Assembly: GCF_014898055.3 (NCBI RefSeq)
Contig: NW_023602073.1
Span: 25,033,784-25,097,783 of the forward strand
Reading direction: 5' to 3'
From: Talpa occidentalis
Taxonomy: Eukaryota > Chordata > Mammalia > Eulipotyphla > Talpidae
Length of the DNA: 64,000 nucleotides
Shown: positions 35,537-47,859 of the stretch, one piece after another
How positions within the stretch are numbered: the stretch's first letter is position 1
Layout of the letters: every line of letters begins with the position of its first letter
Translations under genes and position numbers: made by a program
Notes under the pieces: generated by a model
Database searches by the model: none
Seen by the model: the letters and a program-made list of their open reading frames with translations, nothing else
What the model was told of the DNA's origin: nothing

Positions 35537-35995
35537 TTATGGGTTGAGCTATATCACCCTCCCCCCACCACCACAATTTCACATTTTGAAGTTCTATTCC
35601 AAACCCTCAGTAATTCAGAATATGACCTCATTTGGAAATAGTGTCCTTGAACATGTAATTTCTTAGATTAAGATCAGTTTAAGCTGAAGGTTCGATGGGC
35701 CCCTCTAATCCAATTTGACTGAAGTCCTTATGGAAAAGGGAAAATATGAAAATGGCCACAGTCACACATATAGCTATGAAAAGCAAAGTGAGGATCAGGG
35801 AGCTGTGTCTACATGTCAAGGTCTCAGTAAACCACCGGAAGTGAGGAGAGAAGCAGTGACAGATTCTCTTACTCCCCTCAGAAGAAATCTGTTGATACCT
35901 TGATATCAGTCTTCTAGCCTCCAGGATTGTGAGAACAAATTTCTGTTGTTTGAATCAATTTGTGGTACTTTGTTATGGCAGTCCTAGAAAGTGAA
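35537..35995 (+). mobile_element. MLT1-type (ERVL-MaLR) LTR
   Basis: GTTATGGGTTGAGCTATATC start, GTTCTATTCCAAACCCTCAG, TATGACCTCATTTGGAAATA, TCTAGCCTCCAGGATTGTGA and TTTCTGTTGTTTGAATCAAT then TTTGTTATGGCAGTCCTAG. Full-length order of an MLT1 LTR. Confidence 0.9.
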
Positions 35996-36119
35996 TGCCT
36001 CCTAAAATCACAATTGTTCTCCCCTTTGGAGACATGATGGAAGATTGTCTGGGCACCCTGAACTCCTGGTGGTCAGCCTCTCCTTCACCGTGGGATGGGC
36101 CCTCCTGGCCATGACATCT

Positions 36120-36735
36120 TGTCAAAAACAGAATACCCTTTTTCTTCCCATCTACTAATTCAACTCTTACCCATTCCTGTTAAAGAAAAGCATACCAATC
36201 ATGAGTCACCCAGGGTCAAACTCAGAGCTATCTTTGACTCCTCCTTTTCCCTCACCCCCACATTGTCTCCCAAGACCTGCCATTTCTACCACCCCCATGT
36301 CTCTCAAATCTCTCTTCTCCTTCTCATTCCTGATGCCACCACTCCATGCAGGCTCCAATTATCTCTTGCCTAGACTGTTACAATAGCCTTTGAACAGGCC
36401 TCCCCCTGCCAGGCTCTCTGCTGTGCCAGTCGGTTATATCTGTAACTGCCAGTGAGTCACCCAAAGGCCAGCTGTGATTATGTCACCTCCTTGCTCAAAA
36501 ATCTCCAAGGGAATAAAAGCCCAGCACTGCAGTCTCTGCTACTTTCTATGATCAATCCTAACACAGCTCCCACCACTTGCCTATTATTAACCTATGCCCC
36601 AACTGCTCCAACTAAGTCAATCTTCTAAAACATACTTCTATTTCACACCTCTGCACCTTTGTTTATTCCATTTGCTCTGTTTGGAATACCCTCTCCTCAA
36701 ATTCTGTCTGTCAAAATTCTAGCCATTGTTTCAGG
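36120..36735 (+). mobile_element. L2 LINE relic
   Basis: GAGCTATCTTTGACTCCTCC, TCTTGCCTAGACTGTTACAA, TGTGATTATGTCACCTCCTT and ATTTGCTCTGTTTGGAATAC follow the L2 ORF2 3' consensus. No frame survives. Confidence 0.85.
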
Positions 36736-36739
36736 ACTG

Positions 36740-36915
36740 TAGCTGTGGTGCTTGGTTAAGTCTGCAGGCTCTGGAGTGCAATGAACCAGTGGATCCTGGC
36801 TCCTCTATTCACTGAGACGTAACACTGGCAGATTATTAAACTTCCCTGCATTTCAGTTTCCACAAACATGAAATGAGGATAAAAGTACCAAAGGCATATT
36901 AAGTATTAACAACTT
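36740..36915 (+). mobile_element. MIR SINE relic
   Basis: GGTTAAGTCTGCAGGCTCTG, GAGTGCAATGAACCAGTGGA, TTCAGTTTCCACAAACATGA. Splits the L2 text. Confidence 0.8.
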
Positions 36916-37009
36916 TCATTATCGCTCATATACACGTGTGTGGGGCTGGAAATAACACTCTCCTTAGTTAGCATCCTAACTAATCTGATCTTGAGCCACT
37001 TAAGTTTCT

Positions 37010-37290
37010 TTTATAATTTCTTTTGGGATTACTCCTCTTTAAATGACTTTGCAGCACTTCTCTTTGTACCTGGAATGTCTCCTTTCTCCTACTCACTTTA
37101 ACACCACTTACAAAGTCCCACCAAACTGCCCTTTGTCTTCTTCGGCCCTCGTGCACCACTGCCATCACTACTCCTGCCCCAACTGAGGCAGACTTGGCTT
37201 TCTCAGGGTAGACAGGAGCTGTATTTTTTCATCTCTGTGTCCAAGGGCCTATCCCAGTGTCAAACATTTAGTACCTATAAAATGAAAGCC
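37010..37290 (+). mobile_element. L2 3' end, continuation
   Basis: CTTTGTACCTGGAATGTCTC, CAGACTTGGCTTTCTCAGGG and CAGTGTCAAACATTTAGTAC are in the position of the L2 3' terminus after the MIR. Confidence 0.6.
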
Positions 37291-38384
37291 TGCCAAACAA
37301 GAAGACATAACGGTAAGAACACCCCAGTGGGCAGTCACTTTTAGACAGTCACTAGTGCTGGCATTTCCAGTTGCTTTATAAATGTCTGTTGTCTGCCTGC
37401 ATGTCAATAAAGGGGTGAAATAACTGTAGGGATCAGTATTCCCAATGGAGCCATTAGGTCATTTCCCCTACTGCAGTAATTCTCATTTAGGTCTAAGTTA
37501 AGACAATCAAGGAAACACTTCTTTTGTGCCTTCAGAGCACTATATACACCTCACAATCACTTATCTCCCAGCCTTATAATTATTGGTTACCAGTCCTATT
37601 TCTTTCCATTAGTGTGTGCTCAGTGTGGGCTGACTCTTGTCTTATATAGTTCTCAAATTTCTGTGCCTGCCATTTAGGAGATCTTGGGTAAGTATGTATT
37701 GAACAAAGGAATCTGAAGAAAAAACCTAAGCCAAAACAATACTGTGAGCATTAAGTGGCTACAAATAATCAGAAAACGAAAGATACAGTATTAATAAGAT
37801 GGTACAGCCGATGAAATATAATTGTTAATTCATGACACAATTCTGAAAAGAGTGAAAGTCTTAGTTATAGTCAGCTAATCGCCTGGGCTTGGATCAGGCT
37901 TGACTTACAGTATTTTGTTTCCCAAGCTGGATACACAAAGTCAGAGGGCAGAAAAAGTCCTTGCATCTGACCTTGGGCTATGGAGTGCTGGGGTATGGGG
38001 TCACCAGGCAGCCCAGGTTGGAAGCCTGCTGCTTCTGATGATGGAAGATGGATATGAATGTGTCCTGGCCAACTACTCGTCTCAGGGCTCACAGCATGCC
38101 TGGAAAGGAAAATGGTGGGTTTCCTATTCAGAAAGCAAAACTAGGGCTAATGAAGAGGAAAGAGAGACTTTATGGAGAGGCCACATTGTGGGTAGATGAA
38201 GGCTGCACATTTTCTGCATTTGAAAAAGAGGTACCTGTTTGAGCAGAAACAATCTAGTACTCCTACTAAATAAAACTATTTAGTGACTGTACAAAAGAAA
38301 CCTTATATCAATAATAAGTTATGGTATACGGTCATTACCAAGACCTTACGTTCTGTTTCAATACTGGCAAATCAAAATATTAAG
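37291..38384. other. Unassigned intronic sequence
   Basis: No gene or clear repeat; 37900-38200 has overlapping short frames without family features. Confidence 0.45.
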
Positions 38385-38570
38385 CAATGTTATTGTGGGC
38401 TGGGGTGCCAGGTTTCTAGAGTTCAAATCTTGTCTCAGTTCTCTAGGAATGGTGTGACCTTGGGGCACATTACTTAACTTCTCTGGCCTCTGTTCCCTCT
38501 TTGGCAAAATGGGAATAATGGGTTTGTGATGATTAATGTGCCTTAATAAATATAAAGAACATTTATATTT
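38385..38570 (+). mobile_element. MIR SINE relic
   Basis: GTGGGCTGGGGTGCCAGGTT, AGAGTTCAAATCTTGTCTCA, TGGTGTGACCTTGGGGCACA, CAAAATGGGAATAATGGGTT. Confidence 0.85.
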
Positions 38571-41500
38571 AAATAGAATGTTGATGGAGTAAGATTAAAC
38601 AAAGATGATGTAGTTAAAATTTCATGGGAATATATCTTTTGTAATTATTTTGTGTGAAAGTAACACATACCTATGGTAATCATTCAAATGCAAAGAAAGG
38701 AATGTGATGAAATGCCAAAGTCTCCTCCTTTTTTTCCTCTCAATATCTAATTTTATTCACCAAAAATCACTACATATAAATGTTATTCTCTAATTTTTCA
38801 GAAAAAGGTCTAATCAAAACCATCATGTGTATATACAATTGATGTTTTAATCAATAATCCTGCAGTGAATACTGGAAATTTGCTAAAAGTGGATTTCAGG
38901 TATTCCTATCACACACGCACACACACAAACGGTAACTGTGAGGAGATGATATGTTAATTATCTTGAATGTATTAATTATTTTACTATATGATCATCATCT
39001 TGTGTACCATAAATATACACAATTTTTACTTAAAAAGAAAATTAGATGGAATGTAGATGTCAAAAAATAAAACTGATCTGAGATTATAATGCATATTCTG
39101 TTCTGTACTTCATCTTGTTTTTTCCCACTTAATTATACATCTCAATGTTTTTTTTCCATATCTGAAGATATAAATCCACCTGATCCTTCTCATAATCTTT
39201 GCCCAACTCCAGTGTGTGAAAAAGCTATGATTTATATAACCAGACACCATTGATGGGACTTGTCTTGCTTCCCATTTTCTGATAATATAAGCAAGCTATA
39301 AGGAACAACCTATTCCACTCCTCTTACCATAACCCTGCAAGTGCCCGTGCAGGTCAAATCCTTGGGAATTTATAACTTCTAGGCATGACCTTTCTCAAAT
39401 TTGTCACTTGACATTTTCTTTTCCTCTATCTGGAATCTTCTCCCTTGCCTTACCATTCTTTGCTAGGTTGATTGCTTGCAAGTTGGAGGGTCAGTGCATT
39501 TAAACTTTTGATCACTCTTGCCAAACTGTCCTCTAAAAAACCAGCACTGACTCATCCTTCCACCAACATTTGCAGAGGGGCCATGTCCCACTCCACTTGG
39601 ATACTAACCAACATCCTAAGTGAAAACTGGCATCTCATTTCAATTTGTGTTTCTTTAATTGTGAATGAGGGTGAGATCCTTTTATAAACATGGAATCTTT
39701 GTATTTTTCTTTGATGTGTGAGTCCATATCCTTTGCCCAATTTGTTTTAAATTAGAAAATGAGTTCTACTACTTTCCAGCCTAAAAATCTTTAACAATGA
39801 CTCAAGATAAAGTCTAGAATTTAAGACAAGGTCTAGAATACTTAATATGACAAAAGGGATCTGTGACCTTTGTATCTTGTAAATGTCTTTCATGTGGTCA
39901 CTACCCTTGCCTCAAAATAGATGGTACAGTACCACCTTGCTGCCTGTGGCTCCCAGCCCTCACCAGGTCTTCTGCAATAAAGATCCACAGAGCGATGGCT
40001 GAAGGAGTTCCAATATTCACATATTTCACCTTCAGTAAAGAACTATTTTCTTCAGTGTTTTTCTTGCTGCTCTGATTATAGAGACAATTTGTAAATAATA
40101 TGTCTTTCATGGCTTCTGCCACTTGGTACTGATGACGCTATCCAGCTATCTTTCAGCTGGGTCTTACTAAAGTTCAGTTCTTCTGATGGGGAAAATGTTA
40201 GCCTACAAATGAATTGCAACATTCACACTGAGAGTTTAAAATAAACTACAAAAAGAAGAAATCAGTCTAAATCGAGGCCAATGAGCACGGCTTCCCCGGG
40301 GCCACTCCGGACAGACCATCCAGTGTGGGATGGGCCTAGGAAAGAACCTACTCTTCCCTGCTTGACTTCTCGCTGCAGCACTTACAACTTCACACCACTA
40401 CACATCTCTACATCCCAACCCTGCTGAGTATAAAGTCATTACTCTCCACAGCACATCACAACCCTTTTGAAAAGCAAGGACCAAGAAAATATCCACACAC
40501 AATATGCCCCAGAAACAGGTCTCTACCCTAAAGACAAAAAGCACGAAAGAAAGAAATGGTCCTCACAGATGACTATGGCAGGGTTTTAACAGCACACACC
40601 CAGGGAGATGTGTTACAATCATCAGAACAATGACTTGGCTGACTCTGAGAAAAAATTCAACCACAACTCAACACGAACTTTAAAAATCAGACTAAGAGAG
40701 GGAGATAAAACGTCATTCTTCTATTTTTATTTTAACTATGTAAAATCATTATGAAAGAATGGGCCAAATATGTATCATAATTTGTAAGCATGTAGGATGA
40801 GGAGTGAATTTTCTATTTTCAAACTTTCACAGAATCTATTATTTTTATTTCTAAAACATTCCTCTGATTTTCTACTTAAAATCTAAACATCAAGTTATAA
40901 TTTTAAAGTAATTATTTTATAGAGGGATGCAATTTGTTACGAGCATCTTAAATATTTTTAGAAATATTTAGTTTCATGTCTATATTTTACATCTGTGGCT
41001 GCAAACCAGCACATCAAAGTCCAGCAGTCTTCACAGAAACACCACAAATGGATGCTAATGTAGCCATCAGGTAGGCAGTTTATTGTATCTCTGTACATAT
41101 CTGTCTGACCCACCAAGTGATATTTCAGTCATTCATCAGGAAAGTGAGAATTGCCCTCATTGCAATGGCAAATTTTTCAGCAATGAGTCCTGCCAGTTGT
41201 CCATCCACGACAGTTATGTGCTCTGAAGAATAAATTAGACAACTTATTTCATACATAGGCATACATTATTGTAAAATGGTGCTGTGGAATTATAGTTCAC
41301 AGTTACTTCACATAATCTTCACAGAAACATCTGGAAATAGAATTAGCATGATGCTCAAACTACCAAGTGAAACAACCCCTTCTTGTATGCCAGGAAGCAT
41401 TTAAAGGCCCCTTTCATGGGCAGCCTCAACACAACAGGCAGTGGTAGCAAGTAACTTCCTACAATTTTAGGGCTTTCAAGGTTCCTAAGAATCAAGGAAT

Positions 41501-42230
41501 GTAAAGGCCAGCGATGGAGTGGAATTGCTTTTCCGAGAAAACAAAGATGCTGTTATGCTACAGAAGAGGCACCCATTCTATTCAAAAACTCACACTTGGT
41601 TAATGTGGGGATAAAATTAGACTAAATGCTACAATAGCTTTCTATGCCAAAATTATATCTGCATCTGAACATCATTAGCACTCAGTTCTGACTTCTACTC
41701 TACCAAGATCTCTCACAGCATCCCTGAATTATAACTCACTGTGATTACACAGAAAAGTTCTCTAAGGTTCTCACCATGTGCTCCTCCCTCAGGTCAGAAG
41801 GCCACTGCAGCAAGTTTGTGGTACATGGTGCTTTCTTACATTCATGGAATTTCACTAATATCTCACACATTCACACACCAGAGCCCTGCCCCACTCAGGT
41901 TAACAGAAAGAACAAGGCAGACCTTTAAAAATGACCCTCAAGAACCTCTTCATTACATGTGTAGCCTCATGGTCTATTTTTTTCTCTATTAAGGTTACTT
42001 GATGTTTGTTTTAGTCAAACAAGCCCCAAATCATAACTGATTCATTGCCTAATGTTTTTCTATAAATCTTACAATTGAATAGAGAAACCAACAATAATAA
42101 AATCAACCAGCTAACCAGAAAACAAAAGAAACCATTATTTAAATATACAAATTAAAATACGTATCAGATGTCTCTTTCTCATCCTCAGGAATGCCAACAT
42201 TAGTTATTTAAGTCCTTTTCTCTCTCTTTT
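38571..42230. other. Unassigned intronic sequence
   Basis: No gene supported. 40260-40640 is less AT-rich than its flanks and contains AGCACGGCTTCCCCGGGGCC; family not recognised. The 39.5-39.7 kb text is vaguely L1-like. Nothing else stands out. Confidence 0.4.
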
Positions 42231-42231
42231 T

Positions 42232-42437
42232 TTTTTAAATAAATTCTATTTTTATATTCCCCATACAATTGCAACCCCCTTATTTTGACCCCAATCCCTC
42301 CCCTCCCCGCCCCCTGACCCCCATAGAGTATCTCTGGTTCATAGTTGTTTGTTGATTTTAATTTTCACTTTATTACAGTTATTCATTTTCCTGGTCCCTT
42401 ATTTAAGTTTTCTAGATTCCTGCTATGAGTGAGACCC
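42232..42437 (-). mobile_element. L1 3'-UTR end, antisense, short
   Basis: TATATTCCCCATACAATTGC, TTTGACCCCAATCCCTCCCC, CTGGTTCATAGTTGTTTGTT and GATTCCTGCTATGAGTGAGA match the same region of the L1 at 30.4-30.64 kb. Only about 200 bp, so strongly 5'-truncated. Confidence 0.92.
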
Positions 42438-42539
42438 AGCTTTCTGAATTCAAGTGTGCTTATCACCTATCTACCTAGATGTATATACATCCTAACTGTT
42501 CACTCTTTGTGCTTTCAAGTCACATGTAAGGTGATATTT

Positions 42540-42735
42540 CCCAGCAAAGCCTAGAGGACTTTGGAATGAGAAAGGATTGCATTCAAACCCTCTAGGGCTT
42601 TACCATTAACCAGCTGAGCGATCCTGTGCAAGCCAGTGACCCTTCCTACATGTCCTTATTCTCATCTGTAAAATAGATATTAGGAGTGACTGTCTTGCAG
42701 GGCTGTTGAGGAGGGGAGAGCTACTTCATATGGCT
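42540..42735 (+). mobile_element. MIR SINE relic
   Basis: GGATTGCATTCAAACCCTCT, AACCAGCTGAGCGATCCTGT, TTATTCTCATCTGTAAAATA, TCTTGCAGGGCTGTTGAGGA. Confidence 0.88.
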
Positions 42736-43879
42736 GCTAATTGAGTGTATGTGGTAGTGGGCACACAATTAGCATCTATAGGCACTGCTGTCAGATAATT
42801 GATGTCTTATTATATTTAGAATAAAAACATTCAAAGAGAGAAGGCCAAAGAATTCTGGGAGTTCCCAGGACACAAAATGATGGTCTAGAGGATTGACAGT
42901 TGACCACAGAACTGAGACACCAAAGGGGAGGGTTTGGGAGGGAGGGCAGGAGGAGCACAGAGGCCTGTGAGGGTGGAGTATGGTGAGTGGTGCTGGGTGC
43001 ACCATGGTGGTGACACCTGACAGGGAGACTCCAATATAATTAATTTAAAAAATTAAAATGATAAAAAAAAAGAAATAGAGGGGAAAGGCAAGCATATATC
43101 TGTAATTGGCCAGGATAAGGAAATGAAAAAAAATTCAAAGGTGTTCCCAAAATGAATGCTGATGAATTTCCTAGTCAGAGAGCTTTAGCGAAGAGGCCTG
43201 CTAGCACAGAAATTAGGCATTTCATGGAAATATGCTTATCTGGAGAGTCAGCAGAGGCTTGGCCTTGGGCAGAGGGGCCTGCTAAGGCAAATCTGAGGCC
43301 AGTGCTGCCACGCAGATGGAGCTGGTGAATGCTAAGTGAATGATCTTAGCAGACATGAGAGCTCTGGAGGGAAGACACAACAGCTCCAAGAAAAGGACGG
43401 AGAGAAAGCATGAGAAGGGAGGTAGAGATAAGGAAGAAGAAGGAGCTGCACACACAGAAGCCCTCGGGAGCCAACCTGATGTAGGCCTGGTGGCCTGGCA
43501 TGGGAGGAGGGTAGCAGAGGAGCTGCGGGCCCCCATGGAGGGCCCAGGAGTGGGTGAAGGCACCGGGCTAGGGAGCTGACAGAGGGTGCTTTGAGAACTT
43601 TGGAGAGTGAAAGAAGTGTTGAAGGAGGCGAGAATACATGATTAGTGGAAGAACTGGAGCTAGGACAGAATTTCCAATCAAGAGATTTGGCAGAAGACAC
43701 ATAGGAGAGGAGGCAAAACCCTAGTTTAAGGGCTGGGGATGAAGAAATTCTGTGAAAATGCTGAAGGACTCAACTACCATTAATTAATTAAACTGAAATG
43801 GCAGGCAGTTGGGGGCCATTCTCTGTTCTAAGGGTCACTTACATTTTCTCTTGCAAGTTAACTGGCACTTCATTTCTGT
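42736..43879. other. Unassigned, purine-rich intronic sequence
   Basis: G/A-rich on the plus strand from 43330 to 43720; several overlapping frames open only because of this bias. No gene supported. Confidence 0.4.
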
Positions 43880-43884
43880 CTGTG

Positions 43885-44054
43885 TGTAGGGTAAAGAAAA
43901 TGTCAGGCTTTTCTGCCCTTCCGCCATCAGGATAGATGATGGATCCTTGTCCTGAATGCATGCCTGATGGCGGGCACCTGGAATAGGGTGTGGGCATAGG
44001 TAGATGGGATTCAGCTGAGTTAAGACTGTGCTTTTAAGGGCGGCGTCACGGGGA

Positions 44055-44145
<91 letters not shown>

Positions 44146-44381
44146 CGAAAGAGAAGCCGAGAAGCAGCAGAACGAACGCCAGAGAGCCCAGATAGAGTGA
44201 AGACTTGCTGGGGGCTGGGAGGCCTGCCAGCCTCCCAGCCTCCCAGCCAGCACCCCTGCCTGCCATATGCCTGGTGAACCCCAATAAAAGACCTGCAAAA
44301 CTACTGAGGACTCTGACTCCTCCTTTACCCGGTCTGCATGGGATCAGGAAACCTGCACCGTGTCCAGTTCCTGCCTTTACA
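43885..44381 (+). mobile_element. Solo LTR, group A, with (CAG)28 expansion
   Basis: Starts TGTAGGGTAAAG, ends CCTTTACA. Exact 5-bp duplication CTGTG at 43880-43884 and 44382-44386. Aligns by eye with the 10.2 kb LTR throughout (CAGGCTTTTCTGCCCTTCCG; GAAGACTTGCTGGGGGCTGG; AATAAA at 44283-44288). The TATA motif of the sister copies reads CTTTTAAGGG here. The extra length is mainly the CAG run between TATA position and polyadenylation signal. Confidence 0.93.
44058..44141. repeat. (CAG)28 trinucleotide repeat
   Basis: 84 bases of uninterrupted CAG. The sister LTR at 10.2 kb has only a single CCAGAGGAA at this point, so the run expanded within this copy or its source lineage. Confidence 0.98.
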
Positions 44382-44386
44382 CTGTG

Positions 44387-45029
44387 AAACAGAGCTGGCC
44401 TTGGGGTCTGCAGCTGATGTCCATGTGGTTTTATGTAGGTGCCCTTCCTGCCTGCCTCGCCTGGCAAAGACCAGTTTCTTGCTATCACCTGGCCTAAGTG
44501 GTGCCAGCACCTCATTTTACTGTCAAAGATGTCTAGGTTCAGAAAATAAAGTATACAGCCATCCAGTTTAAGAATCTACTTTCTAACATTATGATTTGTC
44601 TCAGACCCTGATTTTCAAATGAATTCTATGCTCGCATTGTTTGTTCCTCCAAGAATATCTATTTATATAGTACACATAATTTTGCCTCTGATGTAGCAAA
44701 GGAGAATGAGCCACTTCCTCAGAGACCATTGTGTCTGTTCACATAATTGTAAATTCAAAGAGAGAAGGAAATGCTCTGGTGAACTAACTTGCTGGTACAT
44801 AGGAAAAGAAGGGAAAATTCCAGTTCTGTGGAATTGTATGTGTCTAAAAGCACACTCCTATACCCAGTACTGAAATAAATAACCCAAAACCTAAGAGAAC
44901 CTCATCAGAATGGTCACCTTTTACATACACTATCCAAAGCCTAAAGCTGTGAGACAAGAATCTTTCCTTATTTTCGGATGTCTGCTTCTTAATGCATTTC
45001 TAGAAAAAATAATGATAGAAGATAACTTA
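44387..45029. other. Unassigned intronic sequence
   Basis: No gene or clear repeat. Confidence 0.5.
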
Positions 45030-45190
45030 CAATGCACAAGGTACTATTCCAAGAGCTTTCAAAAATAAACCTCTTTTATAATTCTCACAACTTTATGAGG
45101 TGCCAGTTTCATCCCTATTTTAGATGAGGGAATTGAGCACAGAGAGTACAAATGACTTGCCTGAGGTGATTTGGCAGACGGGCTACCCCC
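45030..45190 (-). mobile_element. MIR SINE relic, antisense
   Basis: ATAATTCTCACAACTTTATG, ATGAGGGAATTGAGCACAGA, GACTTGCCTGAGGTGATTTG: complement of the MIR 3' half and core. Confidence 0.85.
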
Positions 45191-45560
45191 AACACTGTTC
45201 TATACCACGCCCCCTACTCAGTACTCCTGGCTTATCTTAGAAGTCAATGGCCAAGCACACATCTCATGATCAATGATGTAATGTTTGTGTCCCTTCACAG
45301 AATTAGTTCTGCAAATACCTAGCCCAAATCTAGCAGCTGCTCCAGAGGCCTGTATGTGCTTATGTCATCCATGTACATTTTGTTCCTATATGTCTATAGC
45401 AGAAAGAGGTCCCATTCCATTGAAAACAATGCAATGATTTTGAAATGTATTTGTTTGGAGCTAACATCAATTTACTTTTTCTTAGTCATTCCACAAAGAG
45501 AAAACAAATCCACTTTGTATGTAATAGAACTAGAATTTGTGAGTAGAAATGGAAATGAGC

Positions 45561-45761
45561 TGGGCCTCCCTCAGCTAACACACATGGTGCAGCAGACCTT
45601 TCCTGTCTTGCCCGCTGCTCCCCTCAGCAGGGTATTTCAGTAGATCCTCCTGTTCTGCTCTCCACTCTATCTCTGGTGAAACCTCTCATGCCCCTCTCCC
45701 CCCACAGCTCTAGCCTACACCCCACTTTTTCTATACAGTAATAAATAAATCTTTTTAAAAA
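45561..45761 (+). mobile_element. tRNA-headed SINE, older subfamily, most of head deleted
   Basis: GGGCCTCCCTCAGCTAACAC joins the first ten bases of the head directly to the CACATGGTGCAGCAGACC segment, losing A box to B box (about 65-70 bp). Body and tail are normal. Duplication AGAAATGGAAATGAG (45545-45559) / AGGAATGGAAACGAG (45762-45776). Confidence 0.93.
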
Positions 45762-45984
45762 AGGAATGGAAACGAGTTAAGACACTAAATCGCTGCCTTC
45801 AAGGGCATTTGAGGATCATATACATCATGACTTTTAGGGTCAATTTTTATTGAAGAGCTTCTCTTCCTACAATTTTCAGCTTTATAGAGATGTGTCAGTA
45901 AAGGAGAGCATTTCATATGTTTCAAATCACCTGAATTATGAGTTCTCACACTGATGGACTGTAAATGCAATACAGGTTATAAGG

Positions 45985-46440
45985 CTATAAGTGGAGTTCA
46001 GATTCCAGCTCTGTCATTTCTTTTTTTTTTTTTTTAAGATTTATTTTATTTATTTATGCATACAAGAGCTGGGGCACAGGCCAGAGATGCAGGGGGTGAG
46101 AGAATTTACCAGATACAGAGTGGGGAACAAAACAGGCAGATGTACTGAAATACATTGCTGAGGGGAGCAGCGGGTGAGACAGGAGCGGTCTACTGTGCCA
46201 TGTGGGTAGCTCCCTGGCTGGCCAGGGATCGAACTGGTGCTGCAGAGGCTATACTTTGCTTCATAGTGCAGTCCTTAACCCTTTGCGCCACCAGGGAGGC
46301 CCCATCTCTGTCATTTCTAACTGGAAATTATTTAGCCTCTTTAAGCCTCAGTTTCTTCATCTGTCAAGTGAGGTGACCAACAGTCTATTGTGAGATTAAA
46401 GTCAACAAACATGGAAAGGATCATGCGTATTCACATGTAT
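45985..46440 (+). mobile_element. MIR SINE relic, split by a younger SINE
   Basis: GAGTTCAGATTCCAGCTCTG before and GCCTCAGTTTCTTCATCTGT after the inserted SINE are contiguous MIR text. Confidence 0.82.
46022..46302 (-). mobile_element. tRNA-headed SINE, older subfamily, full length
   Basis: Poly-T, TTTATGCATACAAGAGCTGG, CATTGCTGAGGGGAGCAGCG, head complement GCGCCACCAGGGAGGCC. Perfect target duplication CTCTGTCATTTCT at 46009-46021 and 46306-46318. Confidence 0.96.
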
Positions 46441-46539
46441 AGGAACAATTGATGATAGCTATTGTTGTCATCAATATAAAATTATTGAAACACCTTCTAC
46501 CTGAAAAGAAGGGAGTGAACAGCAGTTGTTTCATGCTAC

Positions 46540-46995
46540 ACCTTGAACACTGGTGGTGGCTGACTCCAAATGTGACCTCTAATGAGTCATGCTCCTGGAC
46601 TTCACCCCTTGTTCTATCTACTCCAAAAATGAATGTGGACTGGTTCTGAATTGTTTGTAGTAATACTGCAAATGTACTCTTAGGTCAATTCTGGATCAGA
46701 GTCTTAAAACGACCTGACAATGTCTACTTTTGTCTCTCACAGGCCCTGAATTGCCTGCAGGAAGAAGCCACATGGAAAAATCTCTGAAAATGTGTACAAA
46801 GGGAGAGGTGTCCAGCTCTTCCCGTCCTGGGAGCCTCCAGGTGACACCAGTCCCAAGTGCAGATGCCTGAGAGATTCTTAGATAGCAGAAGAGCCACCCA
46901 GCTGAGCTCAATCTATCCTCAGGACATAAGAGATCATACAACTGGGTTGTTTCAAGTCACTGTTTTGGGGCATATGGTTACACAGTAAAGGTAAG
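46540..46995 (+). mobile_element. Probable MLT1-like LTR
   Basis: The 3' part (CAACTGGGTTGTTTCAAGTC, ACTGTTTTGGGGCATATGGT) resembles the end of MaLR LTRs. The 5' part is less clear. Confidence 0.5.
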
Positions 46996-46999
46996 TCAA

Positions 47000-47855
47000 A
47001 CTACAGTTCTACCCAAACAACCTGAGATTCAGAACATGCTACTGTGTAACCTGACCTGTGTATAGTGCTGATAAACTGAAAATCAGTCATGAAAGTTGGC
47101 AAGTCCTCCAAAAGTTGGGGCCTTCCATCTTATGCTTCAATTACTGCCTTCCTCTCCTCCTTCAGACCTTTTTAAACAGATGAACTCAAAAATAAAGCTG
47201 TCTGGTCCCCTCCTGACTTTCAGTTCAGTACATACTTGTTAGGCATCCACTCTATCAGGTGCTCTGCTTAATGCAGGGGAACCAAAGGGAATAGTCAGGG
47301 TCAATGTCATTAGGGTTTTACAGTCTGGATATATAAGCACAGAGTAGTAGATGAAGTGCATTGACAAGAAACAACTACATCTTTCTAACACCACTCCTAT
47401 CCCATCAACTTTGCTTTCTAAGCCCTAGATGTTCCCTTTGTGGATCATGATGGATACCCAGGTAAGATTCTTTACCTGTTCATGTTTGATCTCTTTTTAA
47501 AAAGAAATCGATGTTTCAGTTTCCCAAAGAGAATGTGTGACCCAATCTGATGCTAAAACTCTACAACTTGGCTTGATGATTTTTCATTAAAATCACATGC
47601 AAAACAGTGCTCTGATTATTTGCATGTTTGTTTTTTGAGTCATGAGAGTTGTCATTACTGAAAAATGTGTGGAAATATATTTATTTGGCTTCACAATCAC
47701 TCTGCTGTTTTTATTTTCCTTGGAATGTCAAAGCCATGTTAACGCAAATTTCGTAGTTTGACACAATCCAATCAATCTCAAACAAAAACACCTCCCACAA
47801 GCTCAACTCCCTTTTGGTGATGATACTGCTCCTTCCTCCCTGCCAAATTTCATGA
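47000..47855. other. Unassigned intronic sequence
   Basis: No gene or clear repeat. Confidence 0.5.
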
Positions 47856-47859
47856 AGGA

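Noticed and set aside
43835..44515. 226-codon minus-strand frame with a poly-cysteine run, and an overlapping frame with poly-alanine
   Set aside because: It is the reverse reading of the CAG tract and the solo LTR; triplet repeats keep frames open by chance.
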